Positions 9,981 to 19,848 of a stretch of 39,111 nt of DNA are shown here, one piece after another (within the stretch, counting starts at the first letter, position 1; each line of letters begins with the position of its first letter). The position numbers and the translations under genes are program-made. Source of the stretch: an uncultured Pelagibacteraceae bacterium (GTDB taxonomy: Bacteria; Pseudomonadota; Alphaproteobacteria; Pelagibacterales; Pelagibacteraceae); contig CABXTO010000003.1 in assembly GCA_902515195.1 (NCBI GenBank), positions 1 to 39,111 on the forward strand, written 5' to 3'. Below the pieces are notes generated by a model, which did no database searches, was not told the origin of the DNA, and saw only the letters and a program-made list of their open reading frames with translations.

Positions 9981-12140
9981 ATGGTCGAAGATTATGTAAA
10001 AGTAAATAATTTAAAAATTTCAAAGGATTTGTTGTCTTTTGTTGATAATGAATTGCTCAAAGATACTTCTATTTCGCCTCATAAGTTTTGGTCAGGTTTT
10101 GATAGTTATGTTCATGAGCTTGCACCCCAAAATGAAAAATTAATTAATAAAAGAGAAATCTTACAAAAAAAAATTAATGAATGGCATTTAAAGAATAAAG
10201 ATGTTGAAATAAATACAAATGAATACAAAAAGTTTCTAAAAGAAATTGATTACTTAAAAGAAGAAGGGCCAGATTTTAAAATTGAAACTGAAAATGTAGA
10301 TGATGAAATTACTAAAATAGCAGGGCCTCAGTTAGTAGTTCCAATAATGAATGCAAGATATGCATTAAATGCAGCAAACGCAAGATGGGTAAGTTTATAT
10401 GACAGTCTATATGGAACAAATATAATTGAATCTGAGGAAGGTGGTAGTGAACGATATGATCCTAATCGAGGGCAAGAAGTAATTAAATATGTAAGAGAAT
10501 TTTTTGATAAACACATTCCAATTGACGGAACTAGCTGGAAAAATATAGCTGGTTTAAAAATTATTGGAAAAGATCTAGTTATTCTCAAAGATGATTATGA
10601 ATATAATCTTAAGGATAAAAATAAATTTGTAGGACATAGAGGTGATGCAGATAAGCCAACGGCAGTTATAATAAAAAATAACAATCTTCATTTTGAAATA
10701 ATAATTAACCCCAAAGCGTTTAGCGCTGCACATGATATTGCAGGAATAAGTGATGTTATAGCCGAGTCAGCAGTTTCAACTATTTGTGATAATGAAGATA
10801 GTGTTGCTGCTGTTGATTCTGAAGACAAAGTTAAATGTTACAGAAATTGGTTGGGTTTAATGAAAGGAGATTTGAAAGTTCAATTTGAAAAAGACGGAAA
10901 AAATTTAGAAAGAAAACTTAATCCAGACCGAAGCTATGTATCAAAAGAAGGGCTTGGATTAAAACTACATGGCCGAAGTTTACTTTTGATAAGAAATGTT
11001 GGTCATCTCATGACTAATTCATCAATAATTTTAAAAGATGGAAAAGAAATTCCCGAAGGTATCATGGATGCATTTATAACAACAGCTGCCGCCTTGCATG
11101 ATTTAAAAAAAAAAAGAAATTCTAAAAAAGGCTCAGTTTATATTGTTAAGCCAAAAATGCATGGTCCTGAGGAAACTGCTTTTACAGATTTAATTTTTAC
11201 TAAAGTTGAAAATTTGCTTGGGTTAAAAAAAAATACTTGCAAAATTGGCATAATGGACGAAGAAAGAAGAACTTCTGCAAATTTAAAAGAGTGTATTAGA
11301 TCGTTAAAAAAAAGAGTTTTTTTTATAAATACAGGTTTTTTAGATAGAACTGGAGATGAAATGCATACCTCTATGGAAGCTGGCCCAATGATTAAAAAGG
11401 GTGATATGAAATCATCTAAATGGATATCAGCATATGAAAATAACAATGTTGATATAGGTCTGGAATGCGGGTTTCATGGTAAAGCTCAAATTGGAAAAGG
11501 TATGTGGGCTATGCCAGACAAAATGAAAGAGATGATGGTTGAAAAGATTAATCACCTTAAAGCAGGAGCAAACTGTGCTTGGGTACCATCACCTACTGCA
11601 GCTTCCTTGCATGCACTTCACTATCATCAGATAAATATATTCGACGAACAAAAAAAAATTTTAGGTCGTGAAAAAGCAAAATTAGATGATTTATTGACTA
11701 TTCCTATAGCAAACAGACCTAATTGGTCAGTTGAAGAGATAAATTCTGAAATATCTAATTCTGCACAAACTCTATTGGGTTATGTTGTGCGATGGATTGA
11801 TCAAGGAGTTGGCTGTTCCAAAGTTCCTGATATTAACAATATCGGGCTTATGGAAGATAGAGCTACCTTAAGAATTTCATCTCAACATATTGCAAACTGG
11901 ATACATCATGGAATTACAACAAAAATTCAAGTAATTGAAATTATGAAACAAATGGCTAAAATAGTAGACAAACAGAATGAATTAGACAAAAATTATGAAA
12001 AAATGAGTGATAATTTTGAAAAATCCCTGTCTTTCAAAACTGCCTGTGATTTAATTTTTAAAGGTAAGGATCAACCCTCTGGATATACTGAGCCTCTACT
12101 TCATTTAAATAGGATTAATAAAAAATCTATTCAGAGTTAG
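9981..12140 (+). CDS. glcB: Malate synthase G
   Basis: 719 aa; LNAANARWVSLYDSLYGTNII, FINTGFLDRTGDEMHTSMEAG and HHGITT region. Confidence 0.96.
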   Translation: MVEDYVKVNNLKISKDLLSFVDNELLKDTSISPHKFWSGFDSYVHELAPQNEKLINKREILQKKINEWHLKNKDVEINTNEYKKFLKEIDYLKEEGPDFKIETENVDDEITKIAGPQLVVPIMNARYALNAANARWVSLYDSLYGTNIIESEEGGSERYDPNRGQEVIKYVREFFDKHIPIDGTSWKNIAGLKIIGKDLVILKDDYEYNLKDKNKFVGHRGDADKPTAVIIKNNNLHFEIIINPKAFSAAHDIAGISDVIAESAVSTICDNEDSVAAVDSEDKVKCYRNWLGLMKGDLKVQFEKDGKNLERKLNPDRSYVSKEGLGLKLHGRSLLLIRNVGHLMTNSSIILKDGKEIPEGIMDAFITTAAALHDLKKKRNSKKGSVYIVKPKMHGPEETAFTDLIFTKVENLLGLKKNTCKIGIMDEERRTSANLKECIRSLKKRVFFINTGFLDRTGDEMHTSMEAGPMIKKGDMKSSKWISAYENNNVDIGLECGFHGKAQIGKGMWAMPDKMKEMMVEKINHLKAGANCAWVPSPTAASLHALHYHQINIFDEQKKILGREKAKLDDLLTIPIANRPNWSVEEINSEISNSAQTLLGYVVRWIDQGVGCSKVPDINNIGLMEDRATLRISSQHIANWIHHGITTKIQVIEIMKQMAKIVDKQNELDKNYEKMSDNFEKSLSFKTACDLIFKGKDQPSGYTEPLLHLNRINKKSIQS

Positions 12141-12738
12141 AGTTTAAGTTAGATCTGTTTTTAAAAGCAGAATACAGAGTTCCATCATCTAAACTTTCTA
12201 TCTCTCCACCTACAGGTAAACCTTGGGCTAATTTCGTAACTCTTACATTCAAATTTTTTAAACTATCTTGAATGTAGTAGGCTGTTGTTTGACCCTCAAC
12301 GGTTGCACTGGTAGCTATAATTACTTCTTCAATTTCATCTCTCTTGACTCTTTGCACTAAAGAGTTAATTAATAAATCCTCTTTTCTGTGACCCACAGAT
12401 GAGACTGTTCCACCTAAAATATGAAAATATCCCTTAAATATATTTGAGTTTTCAATTGACCATTGGTCTGCTATATCCTCTACAACACAAATTTTTTTAA
12501 ATTTTTCTTTAATATTTTCACAATTCAAACATCCAGTTATATTTGATTTCAGTGATCCACACAAACTGCATCTTATGATATTTTTATAAACTTGTACTAA
12601 AATATTAGCCATTGGTTTAACTAATTCATCCCGATTATTTATCAACTTTAAAACAATTCTTTTAGCTGATTTAGGTCCTAAACCTGGAAGCTTAGAGATT
12701 AATTTAATCAATTCTTCAATCTCATTTAAATTTTGCAT
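12127..12738 (-). CDS. recR: Recombination mediator RecR
   Basis: 203 aa; LPGLGPKSAKRIVLKL HhH, C4 zinc finger and Toprim segment with GLPVGGEIESLDDGTL. Confidence 0.96.
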   Translation of the reverse strand: MQNLNEIEELIKLISKLPGLGPKSAKRIVLKLINNRDELVKPMANILVQVYKNIIRCSLCGSLKSNITGCLNCENIKEKFKKICVVEDIADQWSIENSNIFKGYFHILGGTVSSVGHRKEDLLINSLVQRVKRDEIEEVIIATSATVEGQTTAYYIQDSLKNLNVRVTKLAQGLPVGGEIESLDDGTLYSAFKNRSNLNSNSE

Positions 12739-12741
12739 CTT

Positions 12742-13059
12742 TTAAAGTGGCCACTTAAATCCTGGAATTCCAAAACCGCCTGTGGCTTTTGAAATTTCTT
12801 CGTTAGTTTTTGTTTTAAGTTTAATTTTGGCATTGTTATGAGCAGCAACAATCAAATCTTCAATTATTTGTTTTTCTTCTTTTAGAACCTCATCAGAAAT
12901 TTCTATTTTTTGCATTTCACCCTCTCCATCTAAAATTACTTTAACAGAATTAGAACCTGAAAAACCTTCGGCTCTAATCTTTTTTATATTTTTCTGACTT
13001 TCCTTCATTTTTGTTTCTAGTTCTTTTGCTTTATCTAGTATTTTGTTAAAGTCTGTCAT
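12742..13059 (-). CDS. YbaB/EbfC family nucleoid-associated protein
   Basis: 105 aa; located between dnaX and recR; C-terminal GFGIPGFKWPL. Confidence 0.93.
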   Translation of the reverse strand: MTDFNKILDKAKELETKMKESQKNIKKIRAEGFSGSNSVKVILDGEGEMQKIEISDEVLKEEKQIIEDLIVAAHNNAKIKLKTKTNEEISKATGGFGIPGFKWPL

Positions 13060-13062
13060 TGG

Positions 13063-14706
13063 TTAATCTCGATTTTTTTTTGGTTTAATATCAATTAGAT
13101 TTGCATCTGAAAACTTGTTTAATACAGCTTTATATAATTCTGACTCTTTAGCTTTATTTAAAAATTTTAGCTTTTCATTATTTTCTTTTTCTTTTATTGA
13201 AATTTCTCCTTTTGTTTTGCTTAAAGTTATAATCCATCTTTCATTCGTCCATTCAAAAAGTTTAAGGGATAAATCTTTTACAAAATCTTTATCAAGATTA
13301 TCATTAAATGAAATTTCTATTCTATTTTTATCAAAACTTACAAGATTTACGTTTTTTTCTAATTCGTATTTAAGTCTCACTTCTTTTTTTTCACTGCAAA
13401 TTTTTAAAAGTTGATCAAATGAATTAATTCCATTTTTATCTTCAGCTTTTATTTCATTTTTAGTTTCAGGATTAATTTTTTTTTCTTGAGTTATATTTTT
13501 AATTTGATTTATTGTGTCAGTATTTAAGTCTGATGAGATATTTTTCTTTTCAATAGATTTAAAAGAATTTTCTTTTTTCGTTTTTTCGTTATTTGGTTTT
13601 GAAGATTTTAAATACATAAGTCTCATTAAGAACATTTCAATTGATAAGTTTTGATTTGAAACTATCTCTAACTCATCAAGAGTACGAATTGTAAATTGCC
13701 AAAATAAGATCAGAACCTGTTCGTCTACTTGATCTGATATTTGTTTAATTTTTAAAAATTCCTGATCATTTAGAGAAAAATTTGTACTTTCTACTGTCAA
13801 TAAGTTAATATTTTTAAAATAATAAATAAGTTCTAAAAAATCATTTATAAAAATTTTTGGTTCAACACCTTGATCATAAATCTTTCTATAAATTTCAATT
13901 ACTTTTTTTTCTTCTCCTTGTAAAATCAACCTAAATATTTCAATTAATTGTGATTTATCAAAATATCCAAAAATTTTCTGAGCAGCATTTAAATCAAATT
14001 CTTTATCTTTTTCTAATGAGAGTAAAGCTCTGTCAAGTAAAGATAACGCATCTCTTACTGAACCTTCTGAAATTTTTACTATTAATTTTAGTGCCTCATC
14101 TGTTGTTCTTCCGCCCTCTTTATCTTTAATTTTCTTTATAAAATCAAATAATTCTGATGATTTAATTCTAGACAAATCAAATCTTTGACACCTTGAAACA
14201 ACTGTTATCGGAATCTTTTTAATTTCTGTTGTTGCAAAAATAAATTTTAAATATTCTGGTGGTTCCTCTAAAGTCTTAAGCAATGCATTAAAAGCTTGCT
14301 TGCTAAGCATATGAACTTCATCAATTATAAATATTTTATATCTAGATGATGTTGGACCATATCTTGAAAATTCAATTAAATCTCTTACATCATCCACTCC
14401 TGTTTTGCTGGCAGCATCCATTTCTAAAACATCAATATGACTTGAATTACTGATGGCATTACAATTTTCACATGAATTATCTTTGCATAAGTTTTCAATA
14501 CCATTTAAACAATTTAATGATTTTGCCACTATTCTTGCTGTTGTGGTTTTTCCTATTCCTCTAATCCCAGTAAATAAAAATGCATTGGGAATTTTATTAC
14601 TTTTAATTGAGTTAACTATAGTCTCAGCAACATAATTTTGACCTATTAGATCATCAAAGGTTTGAGGCCTATATTTTAACGCTAAAACTTTAGAATTTTT
14701 ATTCAT
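13063..14706 (-). CDS. dnaX: DNA polymerase III subunit gamma/tau
   Basis: 547 aa; LALKYRPQTFDDLIGQ, GIRGIGKTTTARI, four-Cys zinc module and IDEVHMLSKQAFNALLKTLEEPP. Confidence 0.97.
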   Translation of the reverse strand: MNKNSKVLALKYRPQTFDDLIGQNYVAETIVNSIKSNKIPNAFLFTGIRGIGKTTTARIVAKSLNCLNGIENLCKDNSCENCNAISNSSHIDVLEMDAASKTGVDDVRDLIEFSRYGPTSSRYKIFIIDEVHMLSKQAFNALLKTLEEPPEYLKFIFATTEIKKIPITVVSRCQRFDLSRIKSSELFDFIKKIKDKEGGRTTDEALKLIVKISEGSVRDALSLLDRALLSLEKDKEFDLNAAQKIFGYFDKSQLIEIFRLILQGEEKKVIEIYRKIYDQGVEPKIFINDFLELIYYFKNINLLTVESTNFSLNDQEFLKIKQISDQVDEQVLILFWQFTIRTLDELEIVSNQNLSIEMFLMRLMYLKSSKPNNEKTKKENSFKSIEKKNISSDLNTDTINQIKNITQEKKINPETKNEIKAEDKNGINSFDQLLKICSEKKEVRLKYELEKNVNLVSFDKNRIEISFNDNLDKDFVKDLSLKLFEWTNERWIITLSKTKGEISIKEKENNEKLKFLNKAKESELYKAVLNKFSDANLIDIKPKKNRD

Positions 14707-14718
14707 TTTTTTTCCTTA

Positions 14719-14802
14719 GGAGACTAGAACCTGAATAACTGTCTCTACGACTGCTTCCGTTAAGATCTGGTCGGGTTCAAGCAGCACCCACCTCTAGCCT
14801 CC
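14719..14802 (-). ncRNA. ffs: Signal recognition particle RNA (4.5S-like, small bacterial type)
   Basis: The minus strand reads GGAGGCTAGAGGTGGGTGCTGCTTGAACCCGACCAGATCTTAACGGAAGCAGTCGTAGAGACAG...TCTAGTCTCC. The SRP core GACCAGATC-UAAC-GGAAGCAG is present, the terminal GGAG/CTCC and CTAGA/TCTAG arms pair, and the gene lies next to dnaX. Confidence 0.88.
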
Positions 14803-14853
14803 AAAGATTATTATACCAGTAAAAAATTCTAATCTACAAGAAAAGATTAAAAA

Positions 14854-15684
14854 TTATATTTCTCTATGTTTGTCAGCTTCAAAAACACCTAGGACGTGAA
14901 AATCTTCACAATGCAATCCTAATTCCTCCAAAGATTTTTGGACTTTTGGATCTTCAATATGTCCATCAAGATCACATAAAAAAAAGAATGAGTCGAATGA
15001 GTTTTTTTCTGGGTAACTTTGTAATTTTGTTAAATTTACTCCATTGATAGCAAATCCTCCTAAAGATTGATATAAGGCAGCTGGTTTACTTTTTAACTTA
15101 AATAAAAAAGAAGTAATATATTTTTTTTTTCCAAATTCGGGTTGTAAAATATTTTTTCCCATTACCAAAAATCTCGTAAGATTGCCTTTTTCATTTTCAA
15201 TATTTTTTTTTATTATTTCTAAACTATAAGTTTGAGCACTTAATGAAGATGCGATAGCAGCTTTTGTTTTATCTTTGATTTTTGAAACCATCTCTGCAGA
15301 ACCAGCTGTATCTGCTCTAACATGCTCTATAAAATTATTTTCTTTAATAAAATTTGAACATTGAGATAGTGCTTGACCGTGAGAATAAACATCTTTAATT
15401 TCTGAAATTTTTACACCAGGAATTCCTAGTAGATTATGTTCAATTTTATGAAAATATTCTGAATAAATATTAAGCCTATATTCAAATATTAAATATTCAA
15501 TCCCAATATTTCCAGTAATTCTATTTGATTCTGGGATAATTATTTTAGAACTTGGATCTTTTGAGGCATTGGAAAAACAATCATCAAATGTTTTACATGG
15601 AATAATTTCGGCTTTTGGATCAATTGTTAGTGCTGCTAAATGCGAATATGCACCAAAGGTTCCTTGAAAAAAAATTTTACTCAT
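14854..15684 (-). CDS. pheA: Prephenate dehydratase-like protein with C-terminal ACT domain (divergent substrate motif)
   Basis: 276 aa; FQGTFGAYSHLAAL, DTAGSAEMVS, NLTRFLVM and ACT segment KPAALYQSLGGFAINGVNLTKLQSYP. Confidence 0.85.
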   Translation of the reverse strand: MSKIFFQGTFGAYSHLAALTIDPKAEIIPCKTFDDCFSNASKDPSSKIIIPESNRITGNIGIEYLIFEYRLNIYSEYFHKIEHNLLGIPGVKISEIKDVYSHGQALSQCSNFIKENNFIEHVRADTAGSAEMVSKIKDKTKAAIASSLSAQTYSLEIIKKNIENEKGNLTRFLVMGKNILQPEFGKKKYITSFLFKLKSKPAALYQSLGGFAINGVNLTKLQSYPEKNSFDSFFFLCDLDGHIEDPKVQKSLEELGLHCEDFHVLGVFEADKHREI

Positions 15685-16418
15685 TTTGTTTTATATTCCA
15701 TAATTTTTTTTATAGCTACAAAATCCTCTTCTGTATCTACTCCAATAGGAGATGATTCTGCTAAAGCAACATTTATTCTAATATCATTATCTAAAGCTCT
15801 CAATTGTTCTAGCTTATTTCTAATTTCATTTTGTGACTGATTTAAAGTAACAAATTTTTTTAGTGTCTCTAATTCATAACAATAAATTCCCAAATGATGG
15901 TAGATATTAGTACTGTTATCAATTAATTTTCTTTTGAAATTTAAAGCCTCAGAAAATACATTTTCGACTAGTTTTTCTTTTGTAATCACTTTAACTATAC
16001 TTTCTTTATCAAATATTTTTTCATCAGAAATTTTCGAGGCTAAAGTGCCTATTTCTGATTTAGTATGAATCATGTGTTGATATAAATTTTTAATATCCTT
16101 GATATTCATAAGGGGCTCATCACCCTGAAGGTTCATCACTAATTCAACATCTTTTTTTCCAAGTTTTTTTAAAGCTTCATATATTCGATCAGTACCAGTT
16201 TTATGCTTATTACTTGTTAAAATTGCTTGACCTCCATTTTTAGAAACATCATCAGCTATCTCCTGATCTTCTGTTGCAACGAATACTTCTCCAATATTTG
16301 CTTCAATTGCCTTTTTAAAAACATGAGAAATGATTGATAAACCATTAATTTTAAGCAAAGGTTTACCAGGAAGTCTAGTCGCAGATAATCTAGATGGAAT
16401 TATGATTAATGTTTTCAT
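15681..16418 (-). CDS. kdsB: 3-deoxy-manno-octulosonate cytidylyltransferase
   Basis: 245 aa; IIPSRLSATRLPGKPL, KTGTDRIYEA and NLQGDEPL. Confidence 0.95.
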   Translation of the reverse strand: MKTLIIIPSRLSATRLPGKPLLKINGLSIISHVFKKAIEANIGEVFVATEDQEIADDVSKNGGQAILTSNKHKTGTDRIYEALKKLGKKDVELVMNLQGDEPLMNIKDIKNLYQHMIHTKSEIGTLASKISDEKIFDKESIVKVITKEKLVENVFSEALNFKRKLIDNSTNIYHHLGIYCYELETLKKFVTLNQSQNEIRNKLEQLRALDNDIRINVALAESSPIGVDTEEDFVAIKKIMEYKTK

Positions 16419-16525
16419 TCTTTTTAGTATTTATAATTAAATTATAAACAGAGGCAAAATTGTACATTTAAATATAAGCAATTTTTTATTTATAATGTTA
16501 TACGTTCAAAGTAAATTTTAATAAA

Positions 16526-17065
16526 ATGGATTCTTTTGAAATAAATAAGATAGTTGCTGCTATTTTAATGGTTGCTCTTCTAATAATAGGAATTAGCAAA
16601 GTCTCAGATGTTATTTTTCATGTAGAAAAACCAAAAACTCCTGGGTATGCTGTAGATGTTGAACAAGTAGCTTCTGCCAGTGCCACTAACTCAGAAACAG
16701 TAGAGGAAAAAATTGATATAGCTGTTTTGATGGCTATGGGAGATTTAGCTGTTGGTGAAAAAGTTTTTAAAAAATGTGCAGCTTGTCATTCAATTGTTAA
16801 AGGAGGAAAAAATAATATTGGCCCTGCCTTATATAATGTTGTTGGTAGACAAATCGGAGCTGTAAACGATTATAAATATTCAAAAGCGCTTTCTGGCTAC
16901 GGAAAAGAATGGACTTTCGAAGAATTAAATGGATATTTAACAAAACCAGCAAAATGGATTAAAGGAACTAAAATGGCATTTGCTGGTTTAAGAAAAGAGA
17001 AAGATAGGGCTTCAGTTATTTTATACTTAAATCAAAATTCTGATAACCCGTTACCATTACCTTAG
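16526..17065 (+). CDS. cycM: Membrane-anchored class I cytochrome c
   Basis: 179 aa; N-terminal TM segment, haem motif CAACH, IGPALYNVVGRQIG and GTKMAFAGL. Confidence 0.92.
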   Translation: MDSFEINKIVAAILMVALLIIGISKVSDVIFHVEKPKTPGYAVDVEQVASASATNSETVEEKIDIAVLMAMGDLAVGEKVFKKCAACHSIVKGGKNNIGPALYNVVGRQIGAVNDYKYSKALSGYGKEWTFEELNGYLTKPAKWIKGTKMAFAGLRKEKDRASVILYLNQNSDNPLPLP

Positions 17066-17986
17066 TTTTCCAAAGCAATATAATAATATACTTTTTTGCA
17101 CATGAACTCTATTAAGTGCTTGTTGCCAAACTTTTGAGTTTTTACTGAAAAAAACTTTTTCCTCAACCTCAGAACCTCTAGGTAAACAATGTAAAAATAT
17201 ATAATCTTTTTTTGCAAATTTCATTAATTTAGAAGTTATCTTAAAATTTTTAAATTGAGATAATTTTTTTTTTTTATTAACTTTGTCATTTAAGGATATA
17301 ACTTTATCAGAAAATACGACATCAGCATTAATTATTGCTTTTTTAGCGTCATTAAAAATTTTAATTTTTGATTTATGATTTTTTACCCAATCTAAAATTT
17401 TTTTTTTTGGCATATAATTTTTTGGACATCCAATATTCAATTTAAAATTAAATTTTACTGCTGCTATAATTAGACTATTTAAAACATTATTTGAGTCTCC
17501 TATCCAACTAATATTAAGTTTTGAAATTGGTTTCCTTTTAATCTCCTCAACTGTAAAAATATCTGACAAAACTTGAGTGGGGTGTGATGATGGACTTAAG
17601 CCATTAATGATTGGGATCGACAGATAATCTCTAAAATTTTCAATATTTTTATCACTATCACTTCTTAACATAAAGCCATCTCCATAAGTTGATAAAATTT
17701 TTGCTGTGTCACCCAATGTTTCTTCACCTCCACCAAGATGAAGTTCGTTTGATCTTAAAGTTAATGTTCCGCCCCCAAGTTGTTTAATAGCCAAATAAAA
17801 ACTTAATCTAGTTCTTAAACTTGGTTTTTCAAACATTTGAACCAATAACTTACCTTTAAGTGGTGCTCCTTTGTCAACTTCTAAAGTGCTTAATTTTTTT
17901 CTATGAATTTTTCTTTTTTTAGCATCTTTTAAAATTTTTCTTAAATCTTTTGATGATATATTTTTCAGATTTATAAAATGTTTCAT
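17057..17986 (-). CDS. argF: Ornithine carbamoyltransferase
   Basis: 309 aa; FEKPSLRTRLSF, HPTQVLSD and FLHCLPRGSEVEEKVF. Confidence 0.94.
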   Translation of the reverse strand: MKHFINLKNISSKDLRKILKDAKKRKIHRKKLSTLEVDKGAPLKGKLLVQMFEKPSLRTRLSFYLAIKQLGGGTLTLRSNELHLGGGEETLGDTAKILSTYGDGFMLRSDSDKNIENFRDYLSIPIINGLSPSSHPTQVLSDIFTVEEIKRKPISKLNISWIGDSNNVLNSLIIAAVKFNFKLNIGCPKNYMPKKKILDWVKNHKSKIKIFNDAKKAIINADVVFSDKVISLNDKVNKKKKLSQFKNFKITSKLMKFAKKDYIFLHCLPRGSEVEEKVFFSKNSKVWQQALNRVHVQKSILLYCFGKLR

Positions 17987-19153
17987 TTATTTATACTTTA
18001 AACAAACTTTAATTATTATTTTTAAAGCTTCGTTTATTTCACTTTTTTTAACATTAAGAGGTGGAAGAATTCTAATAACGTTTTCAGCTGCTCTAATAGT
18101 AAGCAATTTATTTTTCATTAATTCTCTAATAAAAGAAGTCTGATCTCTATACAGTTGAAGGCCAATCAAAAAACCTCTTCCTCTAACTTCTTTTATTAAA
18201 TTTGGAAATCTTTCCTTAATTTTGTTAAGCTGTTCATGAAAATAATTTGAATTTTTTTTAACATGTTTCAAAAAACTTTTTTTTGATATTATATCAAATA
18301 CTTCAGTCCCAATTTTCATTGCTAATGGATTTCCACCAAAAGTTGAACCGTGAGTTCCAGCTGTCATTCCAGATGCAGTCTTTTTATTCATTAATACAGC
18401 ACCGATAGGAAAACCACCTCCAATTCCCTTAGCGATTGGTACAATATCAGGTTTTACTTTAGACCTCTCAAATGCAAAAAAGTCACCAGTTCTTCCAATG
18501 CCACATTGAACTTCATCTAAGATTAATAATATTTCCTTTTTGTTGCATATTTTTCTTAACTCTCTTAAACACCAATCAGGAATTACTTTTATTCCACCTT
18601 CACCTAATATTGTTTCAACCATTATTGCTGCTGTATTTTTATTAATTTTTTTTTTTAGTGAGCTATGATCTCCAAATTTAAAATGATCAAATCCAACAAC
18701 TTTTGGGCCAAATCCTTCCGTCATTTTTTTTGAACCGCTAGCAAAAATTGCTGCTATTGTTCTTCCGTGAAATGAATTTTTTACACATAGTATTCTATTT
18801 TTATGAGGTTTTCCTATCGAATAGAAATATTTTCTAGCTACCTTGATTGCAGCTTCTGTGGCTTCAGCACCACTATTCTGAAACATAACATAATCAGCAA
18901 ATGTTTTTTTGGCTAATTTTTTAGCTAATATTTCTCCCTCAGGAATTATAAAAGCATTCGACACATGCCAAAGTTTTTTTGATTGATTGTTAATTGTTTT
19001 AATTAATTTTGGATGAGAGTGCCCTAAAGAATTAACAGCAATTCCCTGAACGAAATCTAAATATTTTACACCACTAGATGTATATAAATAACTACCCTTG
19101 CCTTTTGTAAAAGATAATTTTTTTCTGTTATAATTTTTTGCTAAATAACTCAT
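17987..19153 (-). CDS. argD: Acetylornithine aminotransferase
   Basis: 388 aa; NSGAEATEAAIKVARKY, LILDEVQCGIGRTG and GTHGSTFGGNPLA; adjacent to argF. Confidence 0.95.
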   Translation of the reverse strand: MSYLAKNYNRKKLSFTKGKGSYLYTSSGVKYLDFVQGIAVNSLGHSHPKLIKTINNQSKKLWHVSNAFIIPEGEILAKKLAKKTFADYVMFQNSGAEATEAAIKVARKYFYSIGKPHKNRILCVKNSFHGRTIAAIFASGSKKMTEGFGPKVVGFDHFKFGDHSSLKKKINKNTAAIMVETILGEGGIKVIPDWCLRELRKICNKKEILLILDEVQCGIGRTGDFFAFERSKVKPDIVPIAKGIGGGFPIGAVLMNKKTASGMTAGTHGSTFGGNPLAMKIGTEVFDIISKKSFLKHVKKNSNYFHEQLNKIKERFPNLIKEVRGRGFLIGLQLYRDQTSFIRELMKNKLLTIRAAENVIRILPPLNVKKSEINEALKIIIKVCLKYK

Positions 19154-19329
19154 AGTTTTTTTATTAATCTTTTTATAAACTAAAATATTAAATACAAGTT
19201 AGGATTGAATATATAAAAAAATAATTACCTCTTTTTTGTGTTGATAACTGTAAATAATTACTTGTTTATTAAAAGTTGATATCAGTATATTGTATATATA
19301 TAAATTTATAACACATTATATAGATATAA

Positions 19330-19824
19330 ATGAGCTGGACTGAAGAAAAAGTACAAAAATTGAGAGAATTATGGGGCAAAGGAAATACTGCTAGCCAAAT
19401 CGCAGAAATAATAGGTGGTATAAGTAGAAATGCAGTAATAGGTAAAGCTCATAGGCTAAATTTATCAGCAAAAATAAAAACTAGAGCTGCAACTTCCAAT
19501 CAAAGTTATGAAGACTCATTAGATAGCAAAAATATAAAATCAAAAAAAGGAAGAAAAGGTAAATTTAAATCACTTATTATTGAAAAAGATTTTGAGCCAG
19601 AAAACCCTAAACAATTAGAGGAATTAGATGAAAATTCTTGTAAATGGCCGATTGGTCATCCTGACGAAAAATCTTTTTACTTTTGTGGAAGATCATCACT
19701 TAAAGATTTTTCATATTGTAAATTACATCTTCTTTATGCTTATCAGCCAAAAGGTAAAAAAGAAGAAGTTTTAGACAAAGAAGAAGTGCCTGAATTTATA
19801 GAGAAAAAAATTAAATCTGCATAA
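19330..19824 (+). CDS. gcrA: GcrA family cell-cycle regulator
   Basis: 164 aa; MSWTEEKVQKLRELWGKGNTASQIAEIIGGISRNAVIGKAHRLNL and C-terminal CKWPIGHPDEKSFYFCG. Confidence 0.96.
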   Translation: MSWTEEKVQKLRELWGKGNTASQIAEIIGGISRNAVIGKAHRLNLSAKIKTRAATSNQSYEDSLDSKNIKSKKGRKGKFKSLIIEKDFEPENPKQLEELDENSCKWPIGHPDEKSFYFCGRSSLKDFSYCKLHLLYAYQPKGKKEEVLDKEEVPEFIEKKIKSA

Positions 19825-19848
19825 TTAATTTACTACACTAATATAAAA

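Noticed and set aside
10328-10588. Antisense ORFs inside glcB, secA, lptC, rpsA, trpB, accD, folC and rmuC in the provided track
   Set aside because: All lie within strongly supported CDSs on the other strand and show no recognisable motifs.
13541-13620. Possible programmed frameshift site in dnaX (ACG AAA AAA GAA)
   Set aside because: The A-run is not in the A-AAA-AAG register used for dnaX frameshifting, and poly-A runs are common in this AT-rich sequence.
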